Positions 7,986 to 18,692 of a DNA stretch of 33,347 nt are shown here, piece by piece; the stretch's first letter is position 1; each line of letters opens with the position of its first letter. Origin of the DNA: Chloroflexota bacterium (GTDB lineage Bacteria; Chloroflexota; Limnocylindria; P2-11E). Under the pieces are notes generated by a model that had not been told where the DNA came from, made no database searches, and saw only the letters and a program-made list of their open reading frames with translations. Both the position numbers and the translations under genes were made by a program. The DNA lies in the NCBI GenBank assembly GCA_005883625.1, contig VBDU01000085.1, positions 1 to 33,347 on the forward strand, in the 5' to 3' direction.

Positions 7986-9077
7986 CTAGGTCCCGGTCGC
8001 CGCCTCGGCCGGCGCCTCCGCGAGCGGCAGCGAGAGGGTGAACGTGGAGCCCTGACCGAGTCCGATGCTCTTGGCCGAGACCGTGCCGCCGTGTGCCTCC
8101 GCGATGAGGCGGACGACGTAGAGGCCGAGCCCGACGCCGACCGTGTCGCGCGTGCGCTCCGTCCGCACCCGGCCGTATTTCTTGAAGATCTGGGGGATCT
8201 GCGATTTCGCGAAGCCCACGCCCCGGTCGCGGACGATGACGCGGGCGTGCCCGTCGTTGTCGGACACGGTCACGAGGACGGTGGACCCGGGCGGCGAGAA
8301 CCGGAGCGCGTTGTCGACGAGGTGCTCGATCGCGGTGCGCAGGCGGTCGGCGTCGGCGTCGACCCACACCGCATGCGACTGCAGGACGAGCTGGCATCGC
8401 TCAGCGTCGGCCTCGTTCGCGATCTGGCGAGCGAGCTCGCAGAGGTCCAGATGGGATCGGCTCATGTGGAACCGGCCGGCCTCCATCTGGCCGACGTCGA
8501 GCACGTCCTCGGCGAACCGGCTGAAGTTGCGGCTCTGCCGCCGCAGCCGGAGCAGCGCGTTGCGCTCGGCGGCGTTGAGGGGCGCCGAGGTGATGTCGGG
8601 GAGGGCGGCCTGGATCTCCTCGGCGGACTGGCGCAGGGTGTGCGCGACGAGCGCGAGCGACTCCTCCCGGTGCGCGTTCACGGTGCGGAGAGCGAGCCGC
8701 TCGCGCCGGATCTGGTCGATGAGCCAGGCGAGGGCGGCGAAGATGACCCCGCGGGTGATCCCGTTCCAGACGCTCGCGCTCGCCGGGATCGCCTCGCGGG
8801 AGGCGATGTCCGCCGAGATCCAGGCGAGCGTCGCCAGCGCCGCGACGACGAGCCCAGGGAGTCGTCCGAGGAACCACGCCGCGAACGCGATCGGGATGAG
8901 GTAGAAGACGGCAAAGCCGTATTCGGGGCCGGTCGAGACGTCCGTGAGCCAGATCGCGGCGATCGCCAGGACCGCCAGGATCGTGAGCGGGGCGACCCTT
9001 CTGGCCCGCTGCGGGGCCGGGTCCGCGGGATCCTCGACCACTCGCGCCGACACGTCGCGCCCGCCGGTGTCGCTCAA
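7986..9077 (-). CDS. Membrane histidine kinase
   Basis: A 363-residue sensor kinase. Residues about 30-125 contain three or four short hydrophobic helices (LTILAVLAIAAIWL, FAVFYLIPIAFAAWFLG, LPGLVVAALATLAWISAD, VIFAALAWLIDQI). The HisKA-like box has His146 in ESLALVAHTLRQ, with TLRQ in place of the usual ELRTP. The ATPase domain shows the N box (HLVDNALRFSPPG), G1 (DRGVGF), and G2 (GVGLGLYVVRLIAEAHGG). Cognate output is most likely the single receiver gene just downstream. The assigned start is TTG at 9077 (MSDTGG); in-frame GTG codons shortly after are alternatives. It is divergent from the PstS-like operon across a 186-bp gap. Confidence 0.92.
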   Translation of the reverse strand: MSDTGGRDVSARVVEDPADPAPQRARRVAPLTILAVLAIAAIWLTDVSTGPEYGFAVFYLIPIAFAAWFLGRLPGLVVAALATLAWISADIASREAIPASASVWNGITRGVIFAALAWLIDQIRRERLALRTVNAHREESLALVAHTLRQSAEEIQAALPDITSAPLNAAERNALLRLRRQSRNFSRFAEDVLDVGQMEAGRFHMSRSHLDLCELARQIANEADAERCQLVLQSHAVWVDADADRLRTAIEHLVDNALRFSPPGSTVLVTVSDNDGHARVIVRDRGVGFAKSQIPQIFKKYGRVRTERTRDTVGVGLGLYVVRLIAEAHGGTVSAKSIGLGQGSTFTLSLPLAEAPAEAATGT

Positions 9078-9263
9078 GGCGGCCAGTATGTGCCCGAGAT
9101 GGACGCTTTTGACACCCCTGCACGGTGTCGAACGGGTCTACTCCATTTGATCTAGTCGAGCCCCCGCAAGCGCCGTAGGCCGAATCCGCCGCACGGGGGA
9201 TGGACCGAAGCCCCACTCCGGCCAGAGACTATCGGCGGTATACGACCCTGGAGGAAGGTTTAG
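9078..9263. promoter_or_regulatory. Divergent intergenic region between kinase and PstS-like operon
   Basis: 186 bp that must hold promoters for the minus-strand kinase/regulator pair and the plus-strand operon. On the minus strand a CATACT hexamer sits about 11 bp before the TTG start and may be a -10 of a nearly leaderless message. On the plus strand I see no convincing -35/-10 pair, only the very strong ribosome site GGAGGAAGG at 9250-9258, five bases before the ATG. Confidence 0.4.
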
Positions 9264-10103
9264 ATGCGTCGTCTGCGAACAGTCATCTTGATGGGAGCGG
9301 TGCTCGTGCTCGCCGCGAGCTGCGGCGGCGCCGCCCGCTTCGCACCGGCGCCCACGCCGGATCCCCTCACGGGTCAATACATCGTAAACGGCGGCGGCGG
9401 CGCGCTCGACAATGTCAAGGCGCTGACCGAAGCGTTCGGAAAGCAACATCCCGCGATCACGTGGCAGGGGCTCGAAGACGTCGGCTCCGACGCAGGCGTG
9501 AACCTCACCGCCAACGGCGACGCCGATCTCGGCTACATCAGCCGCGACCTGAGGGATGCGGAGAAGGGCAAGGTCATCACGGTCGCGATCGGCGCGAGCG
9601 GCACGGCCGTCGCGGTCGCGGCGTCGAACCCGGTGAAGATGCTTACGAAGGATCAGATCGCGAAGATCTTCACGGGACAGATCACCGACTGGAAGGACGT
9701 CGGCGGAACGCCCGGCAAGATCCGCGTCATCGTGCGCGAGGCGGGCTCGGCGACGCGAAGCGCCTTCGAGTCCTATTTCCTCGACGGCAAGAAAGGACCG
9801 TATGCGCCAACGACGGTCGAAGTGACGAAGATCGACGAGACCATCAGCGCCATCAACTCCTTCAAGGAGTCGATCGGCATGCTCACGATGAACGCGCAGA
9901 CGTTCAACGAGCCGAAGATCGCGTTCGTGTCGGTCGATGGTGTCGCGGCCACGCGCGACAACCTGAACAGCGGCAAGTACCAGGTCCGCCGCCCTCTGTA
10001 CTTCGTGTACAACGCGGACCCGGCCAGGGTGAAGCCGGCCATCAAGGCGTTCCTCGACTTCGTCAAGGGGCCTGAAGGCCAGAAGATCCTCGCCGGGCTC
10101 TAG
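9264..10103 (+). CDS. PstS-like phosphate-type substrate-binding lipoprotein
   Basis: A 279-residue exported protein. The lipoprotein signal ends in the lipobox LAASC (Cys at about residue 20). The body follows the PstS family: GSDAGVNLTANGDADLGYIS, GASGTAVAVAASNPV, LTKDQIAKIFTGQITDWKDV, and the ligand-binding segment REAGSATRSAFESYF (GSATR where PstS often has GSGTR). The family binds phosphate outside the membrane. No pstC, pstA, pstB or phoU gene is near. Instead, 18 bp downstream, a histidine kinase gene begins. This argues that the protein serves as a sensor subunit rather than a transporter part, which is inference. Ribosome site GGAGGAAGG at 9250-9258 is the best in the window, fitting high expression of a binding protein at the head of an operon. 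Confidence 0.9.
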   Translation: MRRLRTVILMGAVLVLAASCGGAARFAPAPTPDPLTGQYIVNGGGGALDNVKALTEAFGKQHPAITWQGLEDVGSDAGVNLTANGDADLGYISRDLRDAEKGKVITVAIGASGTAVAVAASNPVKMLTKDQIAKIFTGQITDWKDVGGTPGKIRVIVREAGSATRSAFESYFLDGKKGPYAPTTVEVTKIDETISAINSFKESIGMLTMNAQTFNEPKIAFVSVDGVAATRDNLNSGKYQVRRPLYFVYNADPARVKPAIKAFLDFVKGPEGQKILAGL

Positions 10104-10121
10104 AGAAGAAGGCCTCCGCGC

Positions 10122-12410
10122 ATGCGCAGCCTCTTCGCGCCGAGCCTCCTGCGGGCGCTGGTCGGCCGGAACGTGCTCGTGAGCGTCGTCGCCCTCGTCG
10201 TCGTCGTGGCGGTGGCGCTCGTCGAATCCAACGAGCTGATCCTCGGCCAGTTCGAGGACGAGGCGAGCATCCTCGCCGACGTCGCCGCGAACGAGATCGG
10301 CGACCAGTCGGATCTCGCGACGCGCGCGGCCGGCCTCGTCGCAGGTTTGCCGACGACGCGGGAGCTCACCGAGGCGCGCGACGTCGAGGGCCTGACGACC
10401 TTCCTGCTGCCGCTCAAGTCCCGCATCGGTGTCGACGACATGAACGTCGCCGACAACGACGGCCGGATCATCGCCGCGGCGCAGGAGAAGACGAGCGACA
10501 CGCTCGAGCCCGAGCTCGTCCGGCTCGCCCAGGCGCAGGTTCAGCAGTCCTGGGTCCTCTTCGACGAGCCGCAGGGCCTCGTGATCCGCGCGATCTACGT
10601 CATACGGAACGGGAACCAGGACCCCATCGGGATCATGGAGGCGGGGAGCGTCCTCGGCTCGAACTTCCTGAAGTCGATCAAGACGCGGTCGAACGCCGAC
10701 CTCGCGCTTATCTGGAGCGGCCGGGTGCGCGCGTCGACCGTCGACTTCGCGCCCGACCAGCAGTTCCCGACGACCGAAGAGGTCGACGCGATGCCCCGGG
10801 ACGTGCTCATCCAGACCATCACCGCGGGGTCGACGAGGTACTACGGCATCTTCCGGGTGATCCGGTCCCAGCGGCAGAACCCCGGCCTCCTCGCGGTGCT
10901 CGTCCCGACGGCCTCGGTCGATCAGGCGCAGCAGACGCTCATCGCGATCCTCATCCTCCTCGGCGTGGGCCTCGCCGCGCTGGTCACGCTCATCTCGTAC
11001 CGGACCGCCGCGAGCATCACGCGACCCCTCGCGACGCTCGCGGGGGCCGCGCAGGCGATCGAGGCAGGCGACCTCAAGGTGCGCGTCCAGCGGCGTTCCA
11101 CGCACGAGATCGGCACGCTCGAGCGCGCGTTCGACACGATGGCCGAGTCGCTCTTCGAGCGCGATCAGGCGCAGGTCGCATACCTCGACGAGGTGCGCAC
11201 GGTGAACGAGGTCGCCGACTCGGTGGTGGGCGTCACCGACCGCGCGCAGATCTTCGATCGCTCGCTGCGCCGCATGATGTCGCTCCTGCGCGCCGAGGGC
11301 GGCGCCATCGTCGTGCGCGAGGATCCGCCCGGTGCGCCCGTCGGCTCGGGCGGCCGCCTCAACGCGGTCGCCACGGTCGGCGTCGACCCGACCGCGGCCG
11401 TCGAGCACGCGATCCGCGTGCTCGTCGCGACGACGGACCACAAGGACATCCGCCAGGCCACGCTGCCCGAGGGGACGCTCCGGTTCGTCGCGCACGTCCC
11501 CCTTTCGGCGCGCGGGCGCACGATCGGTCTCCTCAGCGCGTACTTCGCCGAGCCGCGCGACATCACGGACACGGAGGCGCGTGCGCTGCGCACCATCGCG
11601 CGTCTGGTGAGCGTCGCGAACGAGAACGCCGAGCTCGTCTCCGAGCTGCGCGACAACAACCTGCAGCTCGAGCGGGCCAACCGCTTGAAGAGCGAGTTCC
11701 TCGCCTCGGTGAGCCACGAGCTCCGCACCCCGATGAACGCGATCATCGGCTACACCAAGCTCATGCTCGACGGGCTCGACGGCGAGCTCACCGAGCAGCA
11801 GCAGACCGACCTCTTCCGCGTCGCGCAGGCCGCCGACAACCTCCTCGGCCTCATCAACGGGCTGCTCGATCTCGCGAAGATCGAGGCGGGAAAGATGGAG
11901 CTGAACGTCGAGGAGGTCGACCTGAACGACATCGCGGCCGAGGCGATGGAGCTCGTCCGGCCGAACGCGGACGCGAAGAGCATCTCCGTCCGGTCCCTGA
12001 TCCCGCCGCAGCTGCCCACGGTGTGGGCCGACCGCGCGCGCATCCGCCAGATCCTCGCGAACATGCTCGCGAACGGCGTGAAGTTCACCGAGCGCGGCTC
12101 GGTCACCGTGAGCGCGAGCGCGGGCGACGGCTGGGTCACGGTCTCGGTGAAGGACACGGGCGTCGGGATCACGCCGGAAGCGCAGAGCTACATCTTCGAC
12201 GAGTTCCGCCAGGCCGACAGCTCGACGACGCGCAAGTACGGCGGCACGGGCCTCGGCCTCGCGATCTCCAAGCGGCTCGTCACCCTCCACGGCGGCCGGA
12301 TCTGGGTCGACAGCGAGCCGGGACAGGGGAGCACGTTCCACTTCACCCTGCCGGTACGCGTCCACCAGACCGTCGAGGCCGTGCTCGCGGGCACGGCGGC
12401 GAGGCGCTAG
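10122..12410 (+). CDS. Histidine kinase: extracellular sensor, HAMP, GAF, HisKA, HATPase
   Basis: A 762-residue membrane kinase. Helix 1 (about 15-35) and helix 2 (about 268-290) bracket an extracellular domain of some 230 residues with a double-Cache-like feel ([16 protein letters not shown], then [20 protein letters not shown]). A HAMP linker follows ([20 protein letters not shown]). Then comes a GAF-like domain (about 365-515) and the kinase core. His532 lies in [19 protein letters not shown]. The ATP-binding part has G1 (DTGVGI), the F box (IFDEFRQAD) and G2 ([15 protein letters not shown]). All catalytic motifs look intact. Gene position right after the PstS-like lipoprotein suggests that the lipoprotein docks on the extracellular domain. 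The stop codon TAG is directly followed by the next ATG with no gap. Confidence 0.95.
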   Translation: MRSLFAPSLLRALVGRNVLVSVVALVVVVAVALVESNELILGQFEDEASILADVAANEIGDQSDLATRAAGLVAGLPTTRELTEARDVEGLTTFLLPLKSRIGVDDMNVADNDGRIIAAAQEKTSDTLEPELVRLAQAQVQQSWVLFDEPQGLVIRAIYVIRNGNQDPIGIMEAGSVLGSNFLKSIKTRSNADLALIWSGRVRASTVDFAPDQQFPTTEEVDAMPRDVLIQTITAGSTRYYGIFRVIRSQRQNPGLLAVLVPTASVDQAQQTLIAILILLGVGLAALVTLISYRTAASITRPLATLAGAAQAIEAGDLKVRVQRRSTHEIGTLERAFDTMAESLFERDQAQVAYLDEVRTVNEVADSVVGVTDRAQIFDRSLRRMMSLLRAEGGAIVVREDPPGAPVGSGGRLNAVATVGVDPTAAVEHAIRVLVATTDHKDIRQATLPEGTLRFVAHVPLSARGRTIGLLSAYFAEPRDITDTEARALRTIARLVSVANENAELVSELRDNNLQLERANRLKSEFLASVSHELRTPMNAIIGYTKLMLDGLDGELTEQQQTDLFRVAQAADNLLGLINGLLDLAKIEAGKMELNVEEVDLNDIAAEAMELVRPNADAKSISVRSLIPPQLPTVWADRARIRQILANMLANGVKFTERGSVTVSASAGDGWVTVSVKDTGVGITPEAQSYIFDEFRQADSSTTRKYGGTGLGLAISKRLVTLHGGRIWVDSEPGQGSTFHFTLPVRVHQTVEAVLAGTAARR

Positions 12411-13957
<1,547 letters not shown>

Positions 13958-13961
<4 letters not shown>

Positions 13962-15445
13962 CCGGTCTGGTCCGCCGGATCTTCACCGACACCGTTCCGC
14001 TCCGGCGCGGCGAGTGGGGTCTCGGCCTGTTCCTCTACGGGCTGCTCACGCTCATGGTCGCGGCCGACTGGGTGGGGAAGCTCGGCGCCGACGCGCTCTT
14101 CGTGAAGCGCTACGGCGTCCAGTACGTCCCGTTCATGTACATCATCACCCCGCTCGCGATGCTCGCCGTCTCCGCGCTCATCTTCTTCTTCGTCGACCGC
14201 GTCCGCAGGCGCACCATGCTCCTCTGGTACGTCGCCGGGACGACGGCGCTCTCGGTCGCCATCCAGCTCGCCATCAGCTTCCCCGTGTTCGGGAACATCG
14301 TCCAGCCGATCTCGTACGTCTTCGCGCACGGCGTGAAGGAGACGATCTACATCCTCTTCTGGGTCTACGCCGGGAACCTGTACGACGCGCAGCAGTCGAG
14401 GCGGCTGTTCCCCTTCTTCGCGGGCTCGGTGCTCGTCGGGAAGATCCTGGGCGGCTTCGTCGGCGCGGGGATCGCCCCGATCGTCCATGCCGAGAACTTC
14501 ATCGGCGCGCAGGCCGTGGGGTTCTTCGTGTGCTTCCTCGCGCTCGTCGCGTACCGCGGCCTCCCCGAGGGCCAGGGGAGCCGCGTCGTCGTCAGCCACC
14601 GGCCGCAGGGACTGCGCGAAAGCCTGCGCGACTCCGCCGAGGGCTACCGCGCGGTCGCGTCGGACCGCATGCTCCGCACCTTCGGGGTGGGCGTGTTCTT
14701 CTGGTACTTCCTCATGCAGTTCGCGAACTTCCTGTACCTCGTCGGCCTGAACCAGACCGCGGCGGGGAGCGGCGTCGACAGCGAGGACTTCTTCAGCCAG
14801 CTGTACGCGTCCGTGTACACGAGCTCCTCGCTCGTCGCGCTCCTCATCCAGAGCCTGCTCACGAGCGGGCTCATCCGGAAGCTGGGGATCGCCCGGGTGC
14901 TGTTCTTTCTTCCCGTCTGGTTCCTCGGCACGTACGCGGCGGCCGCCTCCTTCGGCCTCAACCTCATCACCGGCGTCGCGCTCCAGCTCGGCGAGCGGAT
15001 CTGGATCCCGGCGCTGCACCGGCCCGCGGCGGAGCTGGTCTACAGCCAGGTGGCCTCGCCGATCCGGCCCCGTGCGCGCGCGTTCCTGTCGGGCGGCGTG
15101 AACGCCTTCGGGAACATGGCCGCCGCGATCGCCCTCATCGTCGGCCTCGCCGCCTCGGACATGCAGACGCTCCTCGCGGTCGGCACCGGCCTGTCCCTCG
15201 TGTACGTCTACAACGCCGGGCACACGCGCGGGGTCTTTGGCCGGCGGATCGCGGAGAACCTCGCGTCGCCCGAGCCGGAAGTCCGCTGGAACGCGATCGA
15301 GGTCCTACCGACCGAGGCCGGCGCGATCCCGGCCGAGATGCTCCACAGTCTGGCCAGCGTGGGTACCGAAGACGTCGCGAACGGCGTCCAGCTCGCCCTC
15401 ACGAGGCGCGGGCTGCTCGCGGTCGCCGCGAACGTGACGGAATAG
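13958..15445 (+). CDS. Npt1/Npt2-type (ATP/ADP translocase-like) membrane carrier
   Basis: A 495-residue protein with about twelve hydrophobic helices. It resembles the nucleotide transporter (NTT, TLC; PF03219) / MFS-like carriers found in some free-living bacteria: VRRIFTDTVPLRRGEWGL at the start, VKRYGVQYVPFMYIITPL, then SYVFAHGVKETIYILFWVY, GNLYDAQQSRRLFPFFAGSV and GERIWIPALHRPAAELVY. NTT proteins of intracellular parasites and plastids swap ATP for ADP or carry nucleotides; the role of free-living members is unknown. The C-terminal 70 residues after the last helix look HEAT-like (ASPEPEVRWNAIEVL). GTG start overlaps the kinase stop by four bases, and the VTC-domain gene follows after two bases. 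This gene pair suggests linked work on nucleoside triphosphate or polyphosphate. Confidence 0.8.
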
Positions 15446-15447
15446 CC

Positions 15448-16221
15448 ATGCCGAAGAGCGCCAAGAGAGTGGCCGAGGTCGTCACGCGCCAGATCGACGC
15501 GGAGCGCCGGCACGAGCACCGGTTCCTCGTGAACGAGGGCGTCGCGCGCCTCGTCATGCGCACGACCGCGAACAACCTGCCGCTCGCGCGTGACGACCGG
15601 CCGTACCAGTGGTCGACGACGACCTACTGCGACACACCCGCGTGGGCGGTCTACCGCGCCGGCAAGTCGGGCGCCGCCATGCAGCTGCGCCTGCGCGAAT
15701 ACCACCGCACACGCCCGCGCGACGTGTTCGGCTCGGGCACGCTCTGGATCGAGTTCAAGGACGACGACGAGGAAACGTCGCTGAAGGAGCGGTTCGGGGT
15801 GACGAACGCGCTCGCGCGCTCCTTCCTGCGCGGAGAGCACGTCCTCCCCGAGGACGAGCGGCGGCTCGGCGAGCGGGCGCAGGAGCTCCTCGCCAACGGC
15901 GCCCGGCCCGTGGTCGTCACGCAGTACAACCGCCTCGCGTACTCGTCGCTCGACTCGTCGCTCCGCGTGACGGCGGACCACAACCTCATGTACATGGCGC
16001 TCCCGTGGACGTCGAGCGACACCGGCGAGGCGACGGCGCTCGGCCCGATGCTTGGGATGGAGCCGCGCGTCGTCATCGAGATGAAGTGGTACGGCGAGCT
16101 CCCGCACTGGGCGTCTGACCTGCACGAGTACCTCAAGCGCGAGAGCGTCGGTGAGCGGCCGTCGAAGTTCATGATCGCGGTCGGGCTCCTGCTCGGCGAG
16201 ACCGACGGGCAGGCGACGTGA
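15448..16221 (+). CDS. VTC-domain polyphosphate polymerase-like protein
   Basis: A 257-residue soluble protein of the VTC domain family (PF09359), tunnel-fold enzymes that in yeast Vtc4 build polyphosphate from ATP. The basic and acidic tunnel residues are all recognisable in order: EHRF (Glu23, Arg25), LRLREY (Arg81, Arg83), WIEFK (Glu102, Lys104), SLKERFGV (Lys113, Arg115), QYNRLAY (Tyr160, Arg162), LRVTAD (Arg173), VIEMKW (Glu211, Lys213) and PSKF (Lys240). The protein is complete and lacks the SPX and membrane parts of the yeast protein. The ATG at 15448 lies 2 bp after the carrier stop. Bacterial VTC proteins often occur beside CotH and DUF4956 genes; here the partner is an NTT-like carrier and a two-component system. 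Activity is likely but inferred. Confidence 0.88.
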   Translation: MPKSAKRVAEVVTRQIDAERRHEHRFLVNEGVARLVMRTTANNLPLARDDRPYQWSTTTYCDTPAWAVYRAGKSGAAMQLRLREYHRTRPRDVFGSGTLWIEFKDDDEETSLKERFGVTNALARSFLRGEHVLPEDERRLGERAQELLANGARPVVVTQYNRLAYSSLDSSLRVTADHNLMYMALPWTSSDTGEATALGPMLGMEPRVVIEMKWYGELPHWASDLHEYLKRESVGERPSKFMIAVGLLLGETDGQAT

Positions 16222-17531
16222 TGGCGGCGCTCGCCGCGGGTGAGCCCGGCGTGACGGCGGAGGCGACGAAGGTGGTCGTCGTGGAGGACGACCCCGCGTC
16301 CGCCGACGTCCTGCGCCGGCGCCTCCAGGCGAATGGCATGCACGTCGACGTCGCCGGCGACGGCGTCGGCGGGCTCCGCCTCGTCCAGGAGGTGCGGCCC
16401 GACCTCGTGCTCCTCGACGTGATGCTGCCGGACACGGACGGCTACGACGTCTGCCTGCGGATCAAGAGCGATCCCGAGACCGCCGACATCCCGGTCATCT
16501 TCCTGTCCGCGCGCGGCGAGGTCGTGGACAAGGTCCGCGGCCTGTCGTGCGGCGCCGCCGACTACGTGACGAAGCCGTTCCAGGCGGCCGAGCTCCTCGC
16601 GCGGATCGACGCGGTCCTCGGCCAGGCGCGCAATCCGCGCGCGCCGCGTCTCGCGCGCCCCCTCGAGCGGAGCGCCTCCGGCCGGCTCGTCGCTCGCCTG
16701 GCGATCGCGGACCAGGCCCTGCGCGAGCACGTCGTGGCGCTCGTCGCCCCGCGGTTCGACCTCGCGACCGACCCGCGCGCCGACATCGTGCTGGTCGGCG
16801 AGCGGGACGAGATGCCGGACGACACGCCGGAAGGCGTGCCGTCGCTGCGGATCACCGCCCGCACTCCGCGCGCCGACGAGGCGCACGTCGTCACCGCCGA
16901 CGGGCACCTCGCGCGCATCGCCGAGCTCGTCGCCCGCGAGCAGCGCCTGGACCACGACCTCCAGGCCGCGGCCGAGGCGCTCATCGTGCTCGCGTCCGCC
17001 ATCGCGTCGCACGACCGGCCGAGCCCCGGGCACTCGGAGCGTGTGGCGTCGCGCGCGGTGCAGATGGCCCGCGTGCTCGGGCTCGACGAGTCCACGCGCA
17101 TGACCATCCGGCTCGGCGCGCTCCTCAAGGACGTCGGGAACGCGCGGCTGCCCGCGGGCCTGCTCACGAAGCATGGCGAGCTCACGTCCGACGAGCGCGC
17201 GCAGCTCGAACGCCATCCCGTGCTCGGGGAGGAGGTCCTGGCCGGCTTCCATCGGCTGCACGGGCTCCTGCCGATCGTGCGGCATCATCATGAGCGCCTC
17301 GACGGGACCGGCTACCCCGACCACCTGAAGGCCGAGCAGATCCCGCTCGAGGTCCGGATCGTGACCGTGGCCGATCGGTTCGAGGCGCTGCTCGTCGATC
17401 GGGCCGACCGGTCCGGGGTCTCCGAGGCCGAGGCCGTCCGCATCCTGCAGGCGGCCGTGGGCCGCGGCGAGCTCGACGCGGCGGTGGTCGCCGCGCTCGC
17501 GACGCAGGTGCGCTCTGGAGGTGCGACGTGA
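16221..17531 (+). CDS. Response regulator with degenerate HD-GYP domain
   Basis: A 436-residue protein. The receiver domain (about 15-135) is intact: VEDDPAS, Asp66 in LVLLDVMLPDTDG, and VTKPF. A middle region (about 155-240; RLAIADQALREHVVAL, ADIVLVGERDE) looks like a second, worn receiver without an acceptor Asp. The HD-GYP domain (about 250-425) keeps His271 (PGHSERV), the HHHERLDGTGYP block and VADRFEA. However, the defining HD-GK motif, normally HDIGK, is KDVGN at 303-307. Loss of that His metal ligand and of the Lys should impair c-di-GMP hydrolysis, so a binding or regulatory role is more likely. Start ATG at 16221 overlaps the previous TGA by one base (a GTG at 16218 is the alternative). 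The next gene overlaps by four bases. Confidence 0.9.
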   Translation: MAALAAGEPGVTAEATKVVVVEDDPASADVLRRRLQANGMHVDVAGDGVGGLRLVQEVRPDLVLLDVMLPDTDGYDVCLRIKSDPETADIPVIFLSARGEVVDKVRGLSCGAADYVTKPFQAAELLARIDAVLGQARNPRAPRLARPLERSASGRLVARLAIADQALREHVVALVAPRFDLATDPRADIVLVGERDEMPDDTPEGVPSLRITARTPRADEAHVVTADGHLARIAELVAREQRLDHDLQAAAEALIVLASAIASHDRPSPGHSERVASRAVQMARVLGLDESTRMTIRLGALLKDVGNARLPAGLLTKHGELTSDERAQLERHPVLGEEVLAGFHRLHGLLPIVRHHHERLDGTGYPDHLKAEQIPLEVRIVTVADRFEALLVDRADRSGVSEAEAVRILQAAVGRGELDAAVVAALATQVRSGGAT

Positions 17532-18253
17532 GCGGTGACAAGATCCGCGTCGTCATCGTCGACGACGAGCGCCTGTTCGCGGAGCTGCTGCGCGTCGCGC
17601 TGAGAGGCGCCGAAGGGATCGAGGTCCTCGCGGTCGCGCACGACGTGCGCACGGCGATCGCGGTGCTGAACGAGCTGCGGCCGGACGTCGTTCTCGCGGA
17701 CTACCACCTGCCGGACGGGACCGGCGCCGACCTGGCGCGGGCCATCCGCGGCTCGCTCCCGGACACCGCCGTGCTCGTCCTCACGGCCGACCCATCGGCG
17801 GTCACGTTGAACGACGTCGCGCGGTCGGGCGCGGTTGGCCACCTCACGAAGGAGCGCGGCTTCGCCGAGGTCGTCGAGAGCGTCCGCTCCGCCGCCGCCG
17901 GCGAGATCCTCTTCGCGCCGAGCGAGCTGCAGCGTCTGCTTCTCGAGAGCGCCGCGACGCGGAAGGAGATCGAGCCGCTCACCGCCCGCGAGCTCGAGGT
18001 CCTGCGCCTGCTCGCCGGTGGGACGAGCACGTCGTCGGCGGCGGAGTCGCTCGGGATATCGACGGCGACGCTCCGCGCGCACGTCCAGGCCGTCCTGCGC
18101 AAGCTCGGCGCGCACTCCCGTCTCGAGGCGGTAGCGGAGGCCGCCCGCCTCGGCCTCGTCACCCTGGAGTCGTGGACCCGCGAACGCCCGAGTCCCCCGC
18201 GCGGGGGAGAGGTCGTCGGGGGCATACGCCCCCCGTCCCCCGAAAGGCCCTGA
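17528..18253 (+). CDS. NarL/LuxR-type response regulator
   Basis: A 241-residue DNA-binding response regulator. The receiver domain (1-125) has VDDERLF, the acceptor Asp in VVLADYHLPDGTG, and the Lys of LTKERG. The LuxR helix-turn-helix (about 150-210) reads LTARELEVLRLLAGGTSTSS, SLGISTATLRAHVQAVLRKL. It is the only classic DNA-binding output of the signalling operon, so it probably carries the transcriptional response. The last 25 or so residues (after LVTLESW) are encoded by a double GC-rich hairpin element (18193-18233) and are not family sequence, so the element seems to have extended the reading frame. The GTG start overlaps the previous stop by four bases. Confidence 0.94.
   Translation: MSGDKIRVVIVDDERLFAELLRVALRGAEGIEVLAVAHDVRTAIAVLNELRPDVVLADYHLPDGTGADLARAIRGSLPDTAVLVLTADPSAVTLNDVARSGAVGHLTKERGFAEVVESVRSAAAGEILFAPSELQRLLLESAATRKEIEPLTARELEVLRLLAGGTSTSSAAESLGISTATLRAHVQAVLRKLGAHSRLEAVAEAARLGLVTLESWTRERPSPPRGGEVVGGIRPPSPERP
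18193..18233. repeat. Double GC-rich hairpin inside the 3' end of the LuxR-type gene
   Basis: A perfect 16-bp palindrome (tcccccgcgcggggga, 18193-18208) is followed by a second hairpin with arms gggggc and gccccc around atac (18218-18233). It belongs to a family of G5C/GC5 hairpins spread over 18.1-27.6 kb. It lies within the coding sequence and the 62-bp gap to the next gene follows, so it may also reduce read-through in the operon. Confidence 0.8.
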
Positions 18254-18315
18254 TTTTCACCCTCCGGGGGGTCGGACCTTTGGAGGCCATCACTAACCAT
18301 CCGGAGGCGATAGAT

Positions 18316-18687
18316 ATGGCGAAGCTGCTCGTGGCCGACGATCTGGTGCCCATCCGGCAGATGGTGCGTATCACCCTGTCGACGCAGGGCTGGACGATCG
18401 TCGAGGCCAAGAACGGGAACGAAGCGCTCGACCTCGTCCGGTCGGAGCGGCCCGATCTCGTGCTGCTGGACGTCGACATGGGCCCGGGGCCCAACGGCTT
18501 CGAGGTGTGCCGCCAGATGAAGGCGGACGAGGCCCTCAAGGACATCCCCGTGGTCATGCTCACCGCTCACGAGAGCGACAGCGACCGCGCCATCGGCTTC
18601 GCCGCGGGCGCGACGCAGTACCTCACGAAGCCATTCGGTCCGCTCGAGCTCATCGACACGATCCGCGGGATCCTGGCGCACAGCTGA
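18316..18687 (+). CDS. CheY-like single-domain response regulator
   Basis: A 123-residue receiver domain: LVADDLVP (Asp pair), acceptor in LVLLDVDMGPGPNGF, threonine in VMLTAHE, and Lys in YLTKPFGP. The loop after the acceptor is one or two residues longer than usual (MGPGPNG). Start ATG at 18316 is set by a good ribosome site (ggagg, 18303-18307). A 62-bp gap separates it from the LuxR-type gene, the widest gap in the operon, so a secondary promoter here is possible. Five bases after its stop the HD-GYP gene begins, so these two are probably a functional pair in which the receiver controls the phosphodiesterase in trans. Confidence 0.95.
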   Translation: MAKLLVADDLVPIRQMVRITLSTQGWTIVEAKNGNEALDLVRSERPDLVLLDVDMGPGPNGFEVCRQMKADEALKDIPVVMLTAHESDSDRAIGFAAGATQYLTKPFGPLELIDTIRGILAHS

Positions 18688-18692
18688 TCCTG

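Noticed and set aside
9238..9243. GTATAC as a -10 box for the PstS-like operon
   Set aside because: It is only 6 bp before the ribosome site, so transcription would begin at or inside that site; no -35 partner is visible.
14014..15447. N-terminal extension of the VTC frame by 478 codons
   Set aside because: This part is an Arg/Pro-rich shadow of the carrier gene. VTC similarity begins right after the ATG at 15448.
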